Shown here piece by piece: positions 43,248-51,414 of a DNA stretch of 64,000 bases. A program made the translations under genes and the position numbers. Source of the stretch: Nitrospinaceae bacterium (GTDB taxonomy: Bacteria; Nitrospinota; Nitrospinia; Nitrospinales; Nitrospinaceae); NCBI GenBank assembly GCA_024644405.1, contig JAHELC010000038.1, forward strand, positions 62,001 to 126,000, read 5' to 3'. Under the pieces are notes generated by a model. The model searched no databases. It had not been told where the DNA came from and saw only the letters and a program-made list of their open reading frames with translations. Each line of letters opens with the position of its first letter. The first letter of the stretch is position 1.

Positions 43248-43817
43248 TTACTTCCAGGGTGGGGAATCGCCGGGGGAAATCTTTAAAATCGATATTTCAC
43301 CGTTGCCTCCCAGGATTTTCAAGGCCCGGATATCGGCATTACTGTTTCCCATATCCTTTTTGGCGATCAAATAAACCGCACCGGTACTGCTGATGGTGCC
43401 GTTGGGTTTGAAGAATATTTTTTCGCCATCATTCCCGAAATCAATGGGGTGGGATATGGTTTTGGTTCCCCACACGTTCTGGATGGGAGGTTCCAGGTTG
43501 ATTCCAAACTGGAGGTCGGGGTGCAGCTTGATTTTACGGGTGGGTTCACCGTTATCCAGGATTCCGTTTCCATTTACATCTTCATAGATCATGTATCCGG
43601 AGGTTCCCAGGAAAGCCACCCAAACCTTGTGTTTGTTTTTAATCGCGGTATTTTTTGCCGTTTCAAGATTGAAATACAGCTTGGTCGCTTCATTGGCGAT
43701 GACCGACCCTTCCGTCCAATTCATAAGCCGGGGAACGGCGAAAACGATCAGGATGATGACAATGAGGACACCGGTGACGATTTCAGCGACGGGCAGTGGT
43801 TTTTTTTCTTCGGCCAT
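43248..43817 (-). CDS. GspH/FimT-like pseudopilin without standard cleavage site, 189 aa
   Basis: The N-terminus is LPVAEIVTGVLIVIILIVF, where the Glu and the hydrophobic helix align with E5 and the helix of prepilins. The expected G/F before the helix is replaced by P and L. The globular part resembles GspH/FimT (ATKLYFNLETAKNTAIKNKH, FKPNGTISSTGAVYL). Without Gly at -1 the prepilin peptidase should not cut, so it may stay as a membrane-anchored component. It is upstream of, but separated from, pilVWX. Confidence 0.78.
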   Translation of the reverse strand: MAEEKKPLPVAEIVTGVLIVIILIVFAVPRLMNWTEGSVIANEATKLYFNLETAKNTAIKNKHKVWVAFLGTSGYMIYEDVNGNGILDNGEPTRKIKLHPDLQFGINLEPPIQNVWGTKTISHPIDFGNDGEKIFFKPNGTISSTGAVYLIAKKDMGNSNADIRALKILGGNGEISILKISPGDSPPWK

Positions 43818-43968
43818 ATCCGGGAGATGCAAGGTTGGAATTCATGTGAAACAGCTATTTTATTGTAACAAATGAATTTTCATTCGGAAATAAAATGTAG
43901 GGAATGTTTGCCGCCAACGTCTCACACTATACAAATTTTTCAGGAGGTAAAGATAGTGAGCCGGACTG

Positions 43969-44499
43969 TTATTGGAGTTGCGGGTTGATGGGAATGAGCT
44001 GGGCGTTCATCTCCTTTTCGGAGGTCAGGCGGTCAAGTGCCGCATATAGCGGGTCCAGTCCCTGGGAGACGGTGCCTTCGATGTGCAGGTAATAGGTTTT
44101 GTTGGGGGATCCCTTTTCCGGTTCGGTATTCGAATCGAGATGCAGGATGTTCAACCCCGCATCCGCCAGCGCGGTGGTGACTTCTTCCACAATACCCAGC
44201 CGGTCGCTGGCGTACACGCTGATCCTGACGTCCGGTTCGACATGGTGTTCCATGCCGCCGGGCAGTTCATCGATATGCGGGGTGAGGGTCAGGGTCTGGC
44301 TGATCGGCTGGATGATTTCTTCTAACTGTTTGAGATTCCCGTCCCATTGCACCATGACCATGATGGAAAAGTTGGCGCCCAGCCGCGCCATCGAGGAATC
44401 CCCGAGATTGCACCCGGCCTTGCACAAGGCCGCGCTGACTTGGGCGACCAGTCCCGGCCGGTCCTTCCCCACCAATGACAGCATGTACCAGCGTTCCAT
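43969..44499 (-). CDS. Double-ACT-domain protein, GcvR-like, 176 aa
   Basis: Two ACT domains in tandem: residues about 1-80 (YMLSLVGKDRPGLVAQVSAA) and 90-170 (VRISVYASDRLGIVEEVTTA). This matches the glycine-cleavage transcriptional repressor GcvR and related amino-acid sensors. I chose the ATG at 44499 because the conserved ACT strand begins there; the open frame continues upstream without a ribosome site. The ligand is unknown. Divergent from the SleB-type gene. Confidence 0.82.
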   Translation of the reverse strand: MERWYMLSLVGKDRPGLVAQVSAALCKAGCNLGDSSMARLGANFSIMVMVQWDGNLKQLEEIIQPISQTLTLTPHIDELPGGMEHHVEPDVRISVYASDRLGIVEEVTTALADAGLNILHLDSNTEPEKGSPNKTYYLHIEGTVSQGLDPLYAALDRLTSEKEMNAQLIPINPQLQ

Positions 44500-44731
44500 A
44501 GTTCCCGTTTCATCTATTTGCGGTTTCAGGTGGCACATTGTGGCAAAAAACCGGGGGCATGTAAAGCACGGTCGGAGTAACGATGTCTTGATATTACCCG
44601 CGGAGATCCTCCGCATTTCCATTTTTCCGCATACGGACAGGGCGCTATTTTTCAATTCAATAGCTGGTTTCCGGCGCCAAAGTGCGGTTTAATTGATAGG
44701 TGGCGCAGAGAATTGCCCTATACTTATTGGC

Positions 44732-45346
44732 ATGATTAAAGATTGGATATATAAAATCAGTTCGTTAAGACTTTGGACGGCACTCGGTAATCTGTGGTTG
44801 AGAGTGCGCTACCGCTGGTCCAATTTGAGGATCCGGCTGTCCACCTTCTGGTCTCTGACCGACCGGAGCCTGTGGTTTGTTTTCGGCGCATTGGGCCTGG
44901 TGTTTGCCACACTGGGTCTGCTGATGTACAGCACCGTCGATGACAAGATGGTGAATCGCGATCTCACCTGTCTGGCGCTCAACGTTTACTACGAAGCCCG
45001 CGGCGAACCCAAAAAAGGGAAACTGGCGGTGGCCAAGGTGACCCTCAACCGGGTGAGCTCCCGGCGTTTTCCCAACACGATCTGTGATGCGGTGTATGAA
45101 CAGCGGTGGGACAAACGCCGCCGCCGTTATGTCGGCGCTTTCGCCTGGACCGAGTTCGATACGCTTCCGCCCCCTAAAAGCAGGGAATGGCAGAAAGCCT
45201 GGAATGCGGCGGAAACCGTTTACACCAATCCGGAATCGGTCGAATTAAAAGGTGCTTTGTTTTATCATGCCACGCGCATCAAACCGAGATGGGCGAAACA
45301 AAAAAAACGTATCAAAAAAATCGGCCGCCATATTTTTTACCGGTAA
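44732..45346 (+). CDS. SleB/CwlJ-type cell-wall hydrolase, membrane-anchored, 204 aa
   Basis: An N-terminal basic tail and one membrane helix (about 45-70) precede a Hydrolase_2 domain. LALNVYYEARGEPKKGKLAVA contains the catalytic Glu, and WTEFDTLP and GALFYHATRIKP follow. These enzymes cut peptidoglycan. Outside spore-formers they act in cell-wall turnover. I chose the ATG at 44732; the TTG at 44693 is upstream. Confidence 0.85.
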   Translation: MIKDWIYKISSLRLWTALGNLWLRVRYRWSNLRIRLSTFWSLTDRSLWFVFGALGLVFATLGLLMYSTVDDKMVNRDLTCLALNVYYEARGEPKKGKLAVAKVTLNRVSSRRFPNTICDAVYEQRWDKRRRRYVGAFAWTEFDTLPPPKSREWQKAWNAAETVYTNPESVELKGALFYHATRIKPRWAKQKKRIKKIGRHIFYR

Positions 45347-45396
45347 GAGAATCCCTTCCCCGGATTCTGCCCGGAAACTTCAGAGCCCCCCAATGA

Positions 45397-45437
45397 ACCC
45401 TGATGGGTCTCAAGCCCCTCTTTCAGGGTAATTTTTT
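45397..45437 (+). terminator. Intrinsic terminator after the SleB-type gene
   Basis: ACCCTGA (45397-45403) pairs with TCAGGGT (45423-45429), followed by AATTTTTT. The loop is 19 bases. Confidence 0.65.
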
Positions 45438-45558
45438 CCAAAAAAATTGCGGATACTGCCCCTGTTCAGGCCTTCCAGTAACTTATTGATATTAATCAGA
45501 TTATTACCGCAAATCGATTCGGGAGGGGAATTTCAGGGATTCCAATCCTATAGGATTA

Positions 45559-45587
45559 TTGACAAGTCGGCTCACTCTTCTTACCAT
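45559..45587 (+). promoter_or_regulatory. Sigma-70 promoter of small membrane-protein pair
   Basis: Perfect TTGACA (45559-45564), 17-base spacer, TACCAT (45582-45587), about 70 bases before the first ATG. Strong spacing and -35 suggest substantial expression. Confidence 0.6.
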
Positions 45588-45656
45588 TATAGTTAGTGTA
45601 AAGATAATAGATTTACATTGAATTATTTGAGTTTAACAGAATAGGAGACTCAGAAG

Positions 45657-45893
45657 ATGGAAAGGTTTGATGATGTTGTCAAGTGGATCAAAAAGATGAC
45701 CGAAGCCGGTGTGGCGTTAGTGGCTTTGGCTATCGTCCTCCAGATTTTGTTTGGGAAAGTTGTTCCCTTTATTGGAGGTGATGTGATTGGCAGTATCACC
45801 AGTGTCGTTGCCGCCCTGGGTGCGCAAGGTCTGGTGGGATTGGCCGCTGTCGGCGTGATTTATGCAATTTTCACGCGCCCGTTAACGCGGTAA
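45657..45893 (+). CDS. Small two-helix membrane protein A, 78 aa
   Basis: An amphipathic N-terminus (FDDVVKWIKKMTEAG) is followed by two hydrophobic helices (about 20-37 and 55-72) and the core LGAQGLVGL. The protein ends IFTRPLTR. GGAG precedes the ATG. It is 44 of 76 residues identical to protein B encoded 114 bases downstream. No family recognised; no toxin, holin or bacteriocin signature beyond size is evident. Confidence 0.85.
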   Translation: MERFDDVVKWIKKMTEAGVALVALAIVLQILFGKVVPFIGGDVIGSITSVVAALGAQGLVGLAAVGVIYAIFTRPLTR

Positions 45894-46007
45894 GTCAGTA
45901 TTCTGGAAATTTTTTGTAGTATTTGGCAATAGTCCTTTCCATCAACAATGAACATTTCTTTGGATGGACTATGGTTTTGTTGAATTAAAAATTTTGAGGA
46001 GAAAAAG

Positions 46008-46241
46008 ATGTTTAATGATATGAGCAAATGGATTAAAACTACGACAGATGTGGGAATCGCTTTGCTGGGTCTGGCTATTATTGTTCAGATTCTGTTCGGC
46101 GGCTCCGTTCCTTTTTTCAGCGGCAATGTGATCAACAGCATTGCATCCGTCATTTCTAATCTTGGAGCGCAAGGTCTGGTCGGTCTGTTGGTCGTTTGGT
46201 TGGTCTATGCGATTTTCAACAGACCCGTAGGATCAAAATGA
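46008..46241 (+). CDS. Small two-helix membrane protein B, 77 aa
   Basis: Paralogue of protein A. KWIK, LQILFG/VQILFG-type helix, VPF, VIxSI and LGAQGLVGL are all kept, and it ends IFNRPVGSK. GAGGAG sits 6 bases before the ATG. The duplicated genes are separated by 114 bases without their own strong promoter and so are likely cotranscribed. Conservation of the central loop and helix 2 suggests selection on helix packing or oligomerisation. Confidence 0.85.
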   Translation: MFNDMSKWIKTTTDVGIALLGLAIIVQILFGGSVPFFSGNVINSIASVISNLGAQGLVGLLVVWLVYAIFNRPVGSK

Positions 46242-46275
46242 CCCGAGGTTCGGGTTCGTTGCTCCATAATCATAG

Positions 46276-46293
46276 TTCCTCTTATGTGAGGAA
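46276..46293 (+). terminator. Hairpin after the small membrane-protein pair
   Basis: TTCCTC (46276-46281) pairs with GAGGAA (46288-46293) around TTATGT. The T-content after it is modest. Confidence 0.4.
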
Positions 46294-46387
46294 ATGTTTG
46301 TGGAAATTGTTGGAAGGAAAACATTTATAAGTAGAAGGCTTGTTGCAATTCTTATTTCTTAACACCGTTGATTCGTAACTGGCCTGC

Positions 46388-47794
46388 TCAAGCCTTCTCC
46401 TTCCAGCGCCTTACATCTTTCAGGTATTTTTCCCGGTCCATGGTCAGGTCCGCGGGAAAGGTATCCATCAGCGGCTCCAGCGCCTGGTTGATTTTCTCGG
46501 ACGGAAAATACTCCAGACTGCCGTTGGTGATGCGATAGATATTGTTAAAGGTCCGGTAGTTCCCGCACAAGGCGACATAATCCCACGACGTCGTCTTCTC
46601 AATCAAAGCATACAACTCTGAAGAAGCAATCCCCTCGTACAGGTTGATCTTGGCCAGGCTTCCCTTTTGAATGCTCAGCTCGGGTTGGCCGAAATCGATG
46701 CTCCATATTTCCGACTCTCCCTGCCCGAACACTTCCAGCTGATACATCATCTTCCAGTGCTTCCAACCCTGCAGGATCTCGCTGTTTGCAATCCGGTCCA
46801 AAAACTGATTTTCAATGAAATCCCGGATCACCTTCATTTCCTGTTCATGTTGCGCCTTGTCGCTGGTTCGCGTACGAATCGGCGACACCTCCAGCACCGG
46901 TTTGAAAGCCACCCGGTAGCTGTCATCCTCCACCGTGCGCACGAAATCCGAGCCCTGCGTTTCCACACGAATTCCATTGGGCGTGATATGGGCGACATCC
47001 CCGGATAAAAAGGTACTGCTTTGGATCTCGGGACAGAACTCCGAAAGATCGCTCAGAAACTGCTCCTGCGTGGTGGGAAACGTGTAATGGTTCATGAAGG
47101 CGAACTCGTCCCGGTAACGGAAGGCGGCCGAGCCGGGGACCACGAACCGCGGCGCCAGCGCGCGCATGGCGTTCAGGAACGAACAGTACTCGTCGAACGG
47201 CAGGACCACCGGTTTGTGGTAGGTGAAGTTCCCCTCCAGCAACGGCAGAAACCGCGAATGCGCCAGATCCACCCCGCCGTACAGCTGTTTGATGTGATCG
47301 ATGATCTCAGGGCTGACAATGGTGTCCACCTGGTTCCACGCGGTCACCTCGCCGTCGTGCACCAGCAGGCCGTGCTCCGGAAAATAATCCTGCGACGTGC
47401 TTGCCTGGTTGAGCGAGGGCGTCGGGGTGATCGTGACATCCTTCACCGGGATCGGTTCGAAATCGGCGAGGATCTCGACATTTTCAAATTCCAGTTCCTT
47501 GAGAACCTCCAGCACAATATCGTCGTTGGGCGCCATGATGCGGACATCGGGCTTGAGGATGCGCTTGTTCCGCTTGAGATAAGCCAGGGTGCGCACGTCG
47601 AAATGGTCCTGGTGCCGGTGCGACAGATATAGAACGTCGACGGGGGGAATCGTGTCCCGGTCCAGTTCCGTGCGGGGGCACAATACGTTGATCTCCTCCC
47701 ACAGGTAATCGAACCAGACGGGGTCCGTCAGAATCGTCGTCTCCTTCGACTGGATGAGCAGGCTGGCATGCCCGATCAGGGTGGTTTTCAGCAT
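46388..47794 (-). CDS. MBL-fold metallohydrolase, CMAH/UlaG-like, 468 aa
   Basis: The N-terminal beta-lactamase fold starts LIGHASLLIQ and has SHRHQDHFD (HxHxDH). The middle (DHIKQLYGGVDLAHSRFLPLLEGNF) and the long C-terminal extension (from about residue 250) resemble proteins related to CMP-Neu5Ac hydroxylase rather than simple lactonases. No Rieske domain is present. The substrate is unknown. Monocistronic on the minus strand. Confidence 0.8.
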   Translation of the reverse strand: MLKTTLIGHASLLIQSKETTILTDPVWFDYLWEEINVLCPRTELDRDTIPPVDVLYLSHRHQDHFDVRTLAYLKRNKRILKPDVRIMAPNDDIVLEVLKELEFENVEILADFEPIPVKDVTITPTPSLNQASTSQDYFPEHGLLVHDGEVTAWNQVDTIVSPEIIDHIKQLYGGVDLAHSRFLPLLEGNFTYHKPVVLPFDEYCSFLNAMRALAPRFVVPGSAAFRYRDEFAFMNHYTFPTTQEQFLSDLSEFCPEIQSSTFLSGDVAHITPNGIRVETQGSDFVRTVEDDSYRVAFKPVLEVSPIRTRTSDKAQHEQEMKVIRDFIENQFLDRIANSEILQGWKHWKMMYQLEVFGQGESEIWSIDFGQPELSIQKGSLAKINLYEGIASSELYALIEKTTSWDYVALCGNYRTFNNIYRITNGSLEYFPSEKINQALEPLMDTFPADLTMDREKYLKDVRRWKEKA

Positions 47795-48339
47795 TATTCT
47801 GCACTAGTTAGGGGTTGGAAACAGGTAAGCCTACCTGAAAGGCGGGCGTAATTCAAGCCCTCGAAGCGGGCCGGGGGCTTAGGGGCTGGAGGATTTATCC
47901 CCCCTTGTAAAGGGGGTTAGGGGGCTTCTTCCTTAATTTAAAAAGAAAAAGATTTTACACCTGCTCCCTTTCTCCTTGTTCCATTCTCCGTTCTCCATTC
48001 TTTGTTTGAAAAAGGGGGTCAAGTCTCTTCTTGACTACATAATGTTTTCAGTTTGGCATAGATGTTTGCCCATTTCCTGTTTTTTCTGATTCCACCGCCT
48101 TTCCATTTTGCGAGATGTCTCCATATTATGAATGCCTGAATTTTTTTCAGTTTCTAGTTTTTGGGGACTCTTCCCTTTAGGCTTTAGTCCAAAACTAATT
48201 GACTTTATAAAGCTTATTTATCCAGGTCAAAAGAAACTTGACAATTCCGAAATAAGGAATTTAATTACAATGATTAGAAATCAATCCTTATTTCCAAGTC
48301 TGTTGACTAAAGATTATTGAATCAAATAGAGATTGGATC
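47795..48339. other. Intergenic region before the tandem kinase gene
   Basis: The region turns from GC-rich to distinctly AT-rich near 48000. It holds a CCCCCTT/AAGGGGG hairpin (47900-47916) of a type common in bacterial intergenic repeats, and pyrimidine-rich strings near 47960-48000. A 62-codon frame at 48132-48320 lacks support. Confidence 0.45.
47900..47916. repeat. CCCCCTT/AAGGGGG hairpin
   Basis: Seven-base perfect stem with loop GTA, followed by TTAGGGGG. Probably a small intergenic repeat. Confidence 0.45.
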
Positions 48340-50730
48340 ATGAAAATATCCCCTCCGAAGAAAGAGGCTCCGGCAACTGGCCCCGGCCCGTTTAAAAAGG
48401 CTTTGCCCAAACTTGGCCAAATAAGACCTCAAAAAATCCATCAGTTACTGGTATCGGAGTTATTGAATAAAATCGAACTATTTAAATATTTTGAACAGCC
48501 AACCCTGAATCGAATTATTCAGGAAAGCCCTGTGAGGCTCCTAGAAAAGGGTGAGATTCTTTTTGAGGGGGGAGGCGGGGAACAGAATTCCATGTATATC
48601 ATTCTCTCGGGTCAGGTGATGGTTTATAAATCCAAGAAAATTATTTCTTATCTGGGGGCAGGTGATTACGTGGGGGAAATGCCGTTAGTTGATTCCAAAT
48701 CCCGTTCGGCCTCCGTAAAGTCCATGGGAGAAACTTTATTGATGGAAATAAATGAAGCGATTTTCAACAATCATATCGCTTCCAACTCAAAAGCGCTCCT
48801 TGCAATGATGAAAGTCTTTTCCCAGAGAACCCGAAACGACTTATCACGGATGGAAATGGACATGAGAAAAATGAGCTGTTTTACTCATGACATGAGAAAC
48901 ATCCTGGAGCCCTTGAGAATAACAGAAGCCTTTCTTAAAGATGTATTAAAGTCACTGAGGGGAACCCAGGAACGTCATACAAAACGGGATGGCTATAAGG
49001 GATTGAAAGTGGGAGTGGATACCGTCCTTGCGGTCCGCAGCAATTTGATTTCAATGATCGATCAGAGTTTGGCTTGTGTAAAAAAAACACAAGGGGAATA
49101 TATCAAAGAAGATTTTGATCTATTGGCTTTAGTCAAGGAAACGGTTAAAGAAATAGCCTTCCATAAATATCTGAAGCAGAAAACCATTAAGGTCGACTCT
49201 CCTGAAATCCAGGTCAATGGGAATTTCAACTATTTAGACATCAAGAGGGTTTTGCAAAACCTGATTATCAATGCCGGGTATGCGACCCAGGAAGGAGATC
49301 AAATAATTTGTTATGTGAAAAATGCGGACGACGCCATTGAAATCAGCATTGAAGATCATGGGTCCGGGATCCCGGACGACATCAAACCGTTGCTTCTGAT
49401 GGAAAGTTTCACCTCCAAACTTGACGGTAACGGCATTGGTTTGATTTCATGCAAGGAAATTATCGAAAAACGTCATGGGGGCAAAATCAGGTTTGAATCG
49501 GAATTGCACAAGGGAACCACTTTTTATATAACCCTGCCCAAGTCCACACAAAAAAAACAGCATGCAGGTTCGAGCCAGGGTTTCAAGCTGGATTCGGCCA
49601 GTGAAGATGCCATGTTGATGAAATTGGAACTCCTGGAAAAAATAGATCTTTTTGAGTGCCTCCCACAGGATGCTAAAGAAAAACTGGCTCGGGAAAGCAG
49701 GGACGTGGTTTTAAGGGAGGGCGATGTATTAATTAAAGAAGGGTCGATGGATGAGCAATACCTCCATATTCTTCTGCGCGGAAAAGTCCGGATATGCAAG
49801 GGGCCAAACTATCAGAAGGTTATCACCGATTTAAAATCAGGAGAATATCTTGGGGAAATATCGCTGATCGACAACATGCCCCGATCCGCTTCTGCCGTGG
49901 CGTTGACGGATGTTTTTATCATTGAAATTGATAAAAACCTGTTTTTAAAACATATCGCTCCAATTCCCGAAGCTCTTCTGGAGATGATGAAAGTCTGCTC
50001 CCGCCGCCTGAGAAATGATCTTGATACCATGTCCAGCGACATTCAACAGGTCAGCCATTTTACCCATGACATGGGAAACTGTTTGGTCCCTTTAGGGTTT
50101 TCTGCCGTCCATTTCAAAGATACATTCAAAAAGCTGAGCGGTACCCAGGGGCTCCATAAAAAGCGTAAAGGCCGGGATAAAGTAAAAAAAGGATTCGACA
50201 TCATGGCATCGGTTAAAAAAAACATGATATCCATGATCAACCAGAGTCTGGCATGTGTCCAGAAAGGGGCTAGGGAATATGCTAAGGCCAAAGTCGATAT
50301 CGTCGATTTGGCAAAAGAAGCTACGCGGGAAATCGGTTGTCATAAATACCTTAAAAGCAAAAAATTAAAATTTATGGCGTCAGGTTCGAACACGACGGGA
50401 CTTTTAAATTCCCTGGATATGAAAAGAGTTTTGCAAAACCTGATTATTAACGCCGGTTATGCTTCACCCGAAAACTCGGACATTTCAGTTTGTGTCAAAG
50501 GATTGTATGGGGCAATAGAAGTCAGTGTGGAAGATAAGGGGGCCGGGATTCCAGAAGATATCAAACACCTGCTGTTTAAAGAAAATTTTACATCCAAACC
50601 TGACGGCGATGGGTTTGGCTTGATGTCCTGCAAGGAAATCATTGAGGATTATCACCAGGGGAAAATCGGGCTCAGGTCAGAAACTGGAAAAGGCAGCACC
50701 TTTTTCTTTACCATCCCCAATTGTCATTAA
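48340..50730 (+). CDS. Tandem-duplicated cNMP-binding histidine kinase, 796 aa
   Basis: The polypeptide contains the same module twice, with a period of about 393 residues. Each copy has a cyclic-nucleotide-binding domain (first about 45-165, second about 425-555), a helix carrying the phospho-acceptor THDM.N (H183 and H576) and a HATPase_c domain with VLQNLIINAGYA, the D.GSGIPDDIK or D.GAGIPEDIK box and NGIGL/DGFGL. No membrane helix or receiver domain exists. Both kinase copies look intact. The linker ends near residue 410 with a QKKQHAGSS stretch. It probably senses cAMP or cGMP directly. The gene is AT-rich compared with the first 34 kb. Confidence 0.9.
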   Translation: MKISPPKKEAPATGPGPFKKALPKLGQIRPQKIHQLLVSELLNKIELFKYFEQPTLNRIIQESPVRLLEKGEILFEGGGGEQNSMYIILSGQVMVYKSKKIISYLGAGDYVGEMPLVDSKSRSASVKSMGETLLMEINEAIFNNHIASNSKALLAMMKVFSQRTRNDLSRMEMDMRKMSCFTHDMRNILEPLRITEAFLKDVLKSLRGTQERHTKRDGYKGLKVGVDTVLAVRSNLISMIDQSLACVKKTQGEYIKEDFDLLALVKETVKEIAFHKYLKQKTIKVDSPEIQVNGNFNYLDIKRVLQNLIINAGYATQEGDQIICYVKNADDAIEISIEDHGSGIPDDIKPLLLMESFTSKLDGNGIGLISCKEIIEKRHGGKIRFESELHKGTTFYITLPKSTQKKQHAGSSQGFKLDSASEDAMLMKLELLEKIDLFECLPQDAKEKLARESRDVVLREGDVLIKEGSMDEQYLHILLRGKVRICKGPNYQKVITDLKSGEYLGEISLIDNMPRSASAVALTDVFIIEIDKNLFLKHIAPIPEALLEMMKVCSRRLRNDLDTMSSDIQQVSHFTHDMGNCLVPLGFSAVHFKDTFKKLSGTQGLHKKRKGRDKVKKGFDIMASVKKNMISMINQSLACVQKGAREYAKAKVDIVDLAKEATREIGCHKYLKSKKLKFMASGSNTTGLLNSLDMKRVLQNLIINAGYASPENSDISVCVKGLYGAIEVSVEDKGAGIPEDIKHLLFKENFTSKPDGDGFGLMSCKEIIEDYHQGKIGLRSETGKGSTFFFTIPNCH

Positions 50731-50799
50731 CCTCTTCCCCTTATTAACTCAATCCGGATTCACTTTGCTTGATTTGGTTGTCATTTCAATTAAGCGGAG

Positions 50800-50827
50800 A
50801 AGGCAGGGCCCTTTCCGGCCCTGCCTT
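50800..50827 (+). terminator. Intrinsic terminator of the tandem kinase gene
   Basis: AAGGCAGGGCC (50800-50810) pairs perfectly with GGCCCTGCCTT (50817-50827) around six bases. The stem is followed by TAACAT. Confidence 0.65.
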
Positions 50828-50879
50828 TAACATCGATATTAAAATCAAAGTAACCGCCTGTAATTAAGCAGCAAATCTA

Positions 50880-51311
50880 TTAAAATTTAATACATCCCAC
50901 CGGCGGTGGAAAACAAGCTGAGTAAGATTTCGGTTTTCCATCGTCGATTATTGTTATTCCACAGGTATCTGCCGGAGTAAGGATTCTTGTTTTCTTGAGA
51001 TCAAATTTATCAGGATCTAATCCAAGAAACTCACCCGGCGGCTTGCCTATCCTGAGGGTACCGTCCTTACAATTTACCGGAATGTTACATAGTGTATCCC
51101 TGTCTTTCTTCAAGCAAATCTTTCTCCCGTTTTTTTCGCTTTCCCATTCTTGAATTTTTGTTGTTTTTATAGGTTCCTTTTCAAGTCCTATAGTATCATT
51201 TTCTACCAACGCAATGTCTCTAGGACAACTTGCTCCTGTTAACAATATTGTAAGGGAGATCACCCCGGCGAACCAGAATTTTACGGGTGTAATAAATTTT
51301 TTTAGCATCAT
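50880..51311 (-). CDS. Hypothetical Cys-containing lipoprotein, 143 aa
   Basis: A hydrophobic signal ends in the lipobox-like TGASC (about residue 29). The mature part has six further Cys, e.g. KICLKK, TLCNIPVNC and SACFPPPVGC, probably in disulfides. GGAGGG precedes the ATG pair. No family recognised. It is encoded just downstream of the FecR-TPR-barrel gene, same strand, 103 bases away, and may share its transcript. Confidence 0.75.
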   Translation of the reverse strand: MMLKKFITPVKFWFAGVISLTILLTGASCPRDIALVENDTIGLEKEPIKTTKIQEWESEKNGRKICLKKDRDTLCNIPVNCKDGTLRIGKPPGEFLGLDPDKFDLKKTRILTPADTCGITIIDDGKPKSYSACFPPPVGCIKF

Positions 51312-51414
51312 ACTTTCCCTCCAAAAAGTTTGTAATTAAAGTGATAAAACTCGTTTAAAGCCTTCCTTCAAATTTTCAAACGCGGAATATTTCCGCATAC
51401 ACGATTACCGCTCT

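Larger units (their letters stand above)
45347..45656. other. Intergenic region before the small membrane-protein pair
   Basis: It contains a terminator for the SleB-type gene (45397-45437) and a near-consensus promoter (45559-45587). The leader of about 60 bases carries no further obvious structure. Confidence 0.55.

Noticed and set aside
48132-48320. 62-codon frame just before the tandem kinase gene
   Set aside because: Weak ribosome site, AT-rich chance composition and no protein-like pattern; it is more likely the leader of the kinase gene.
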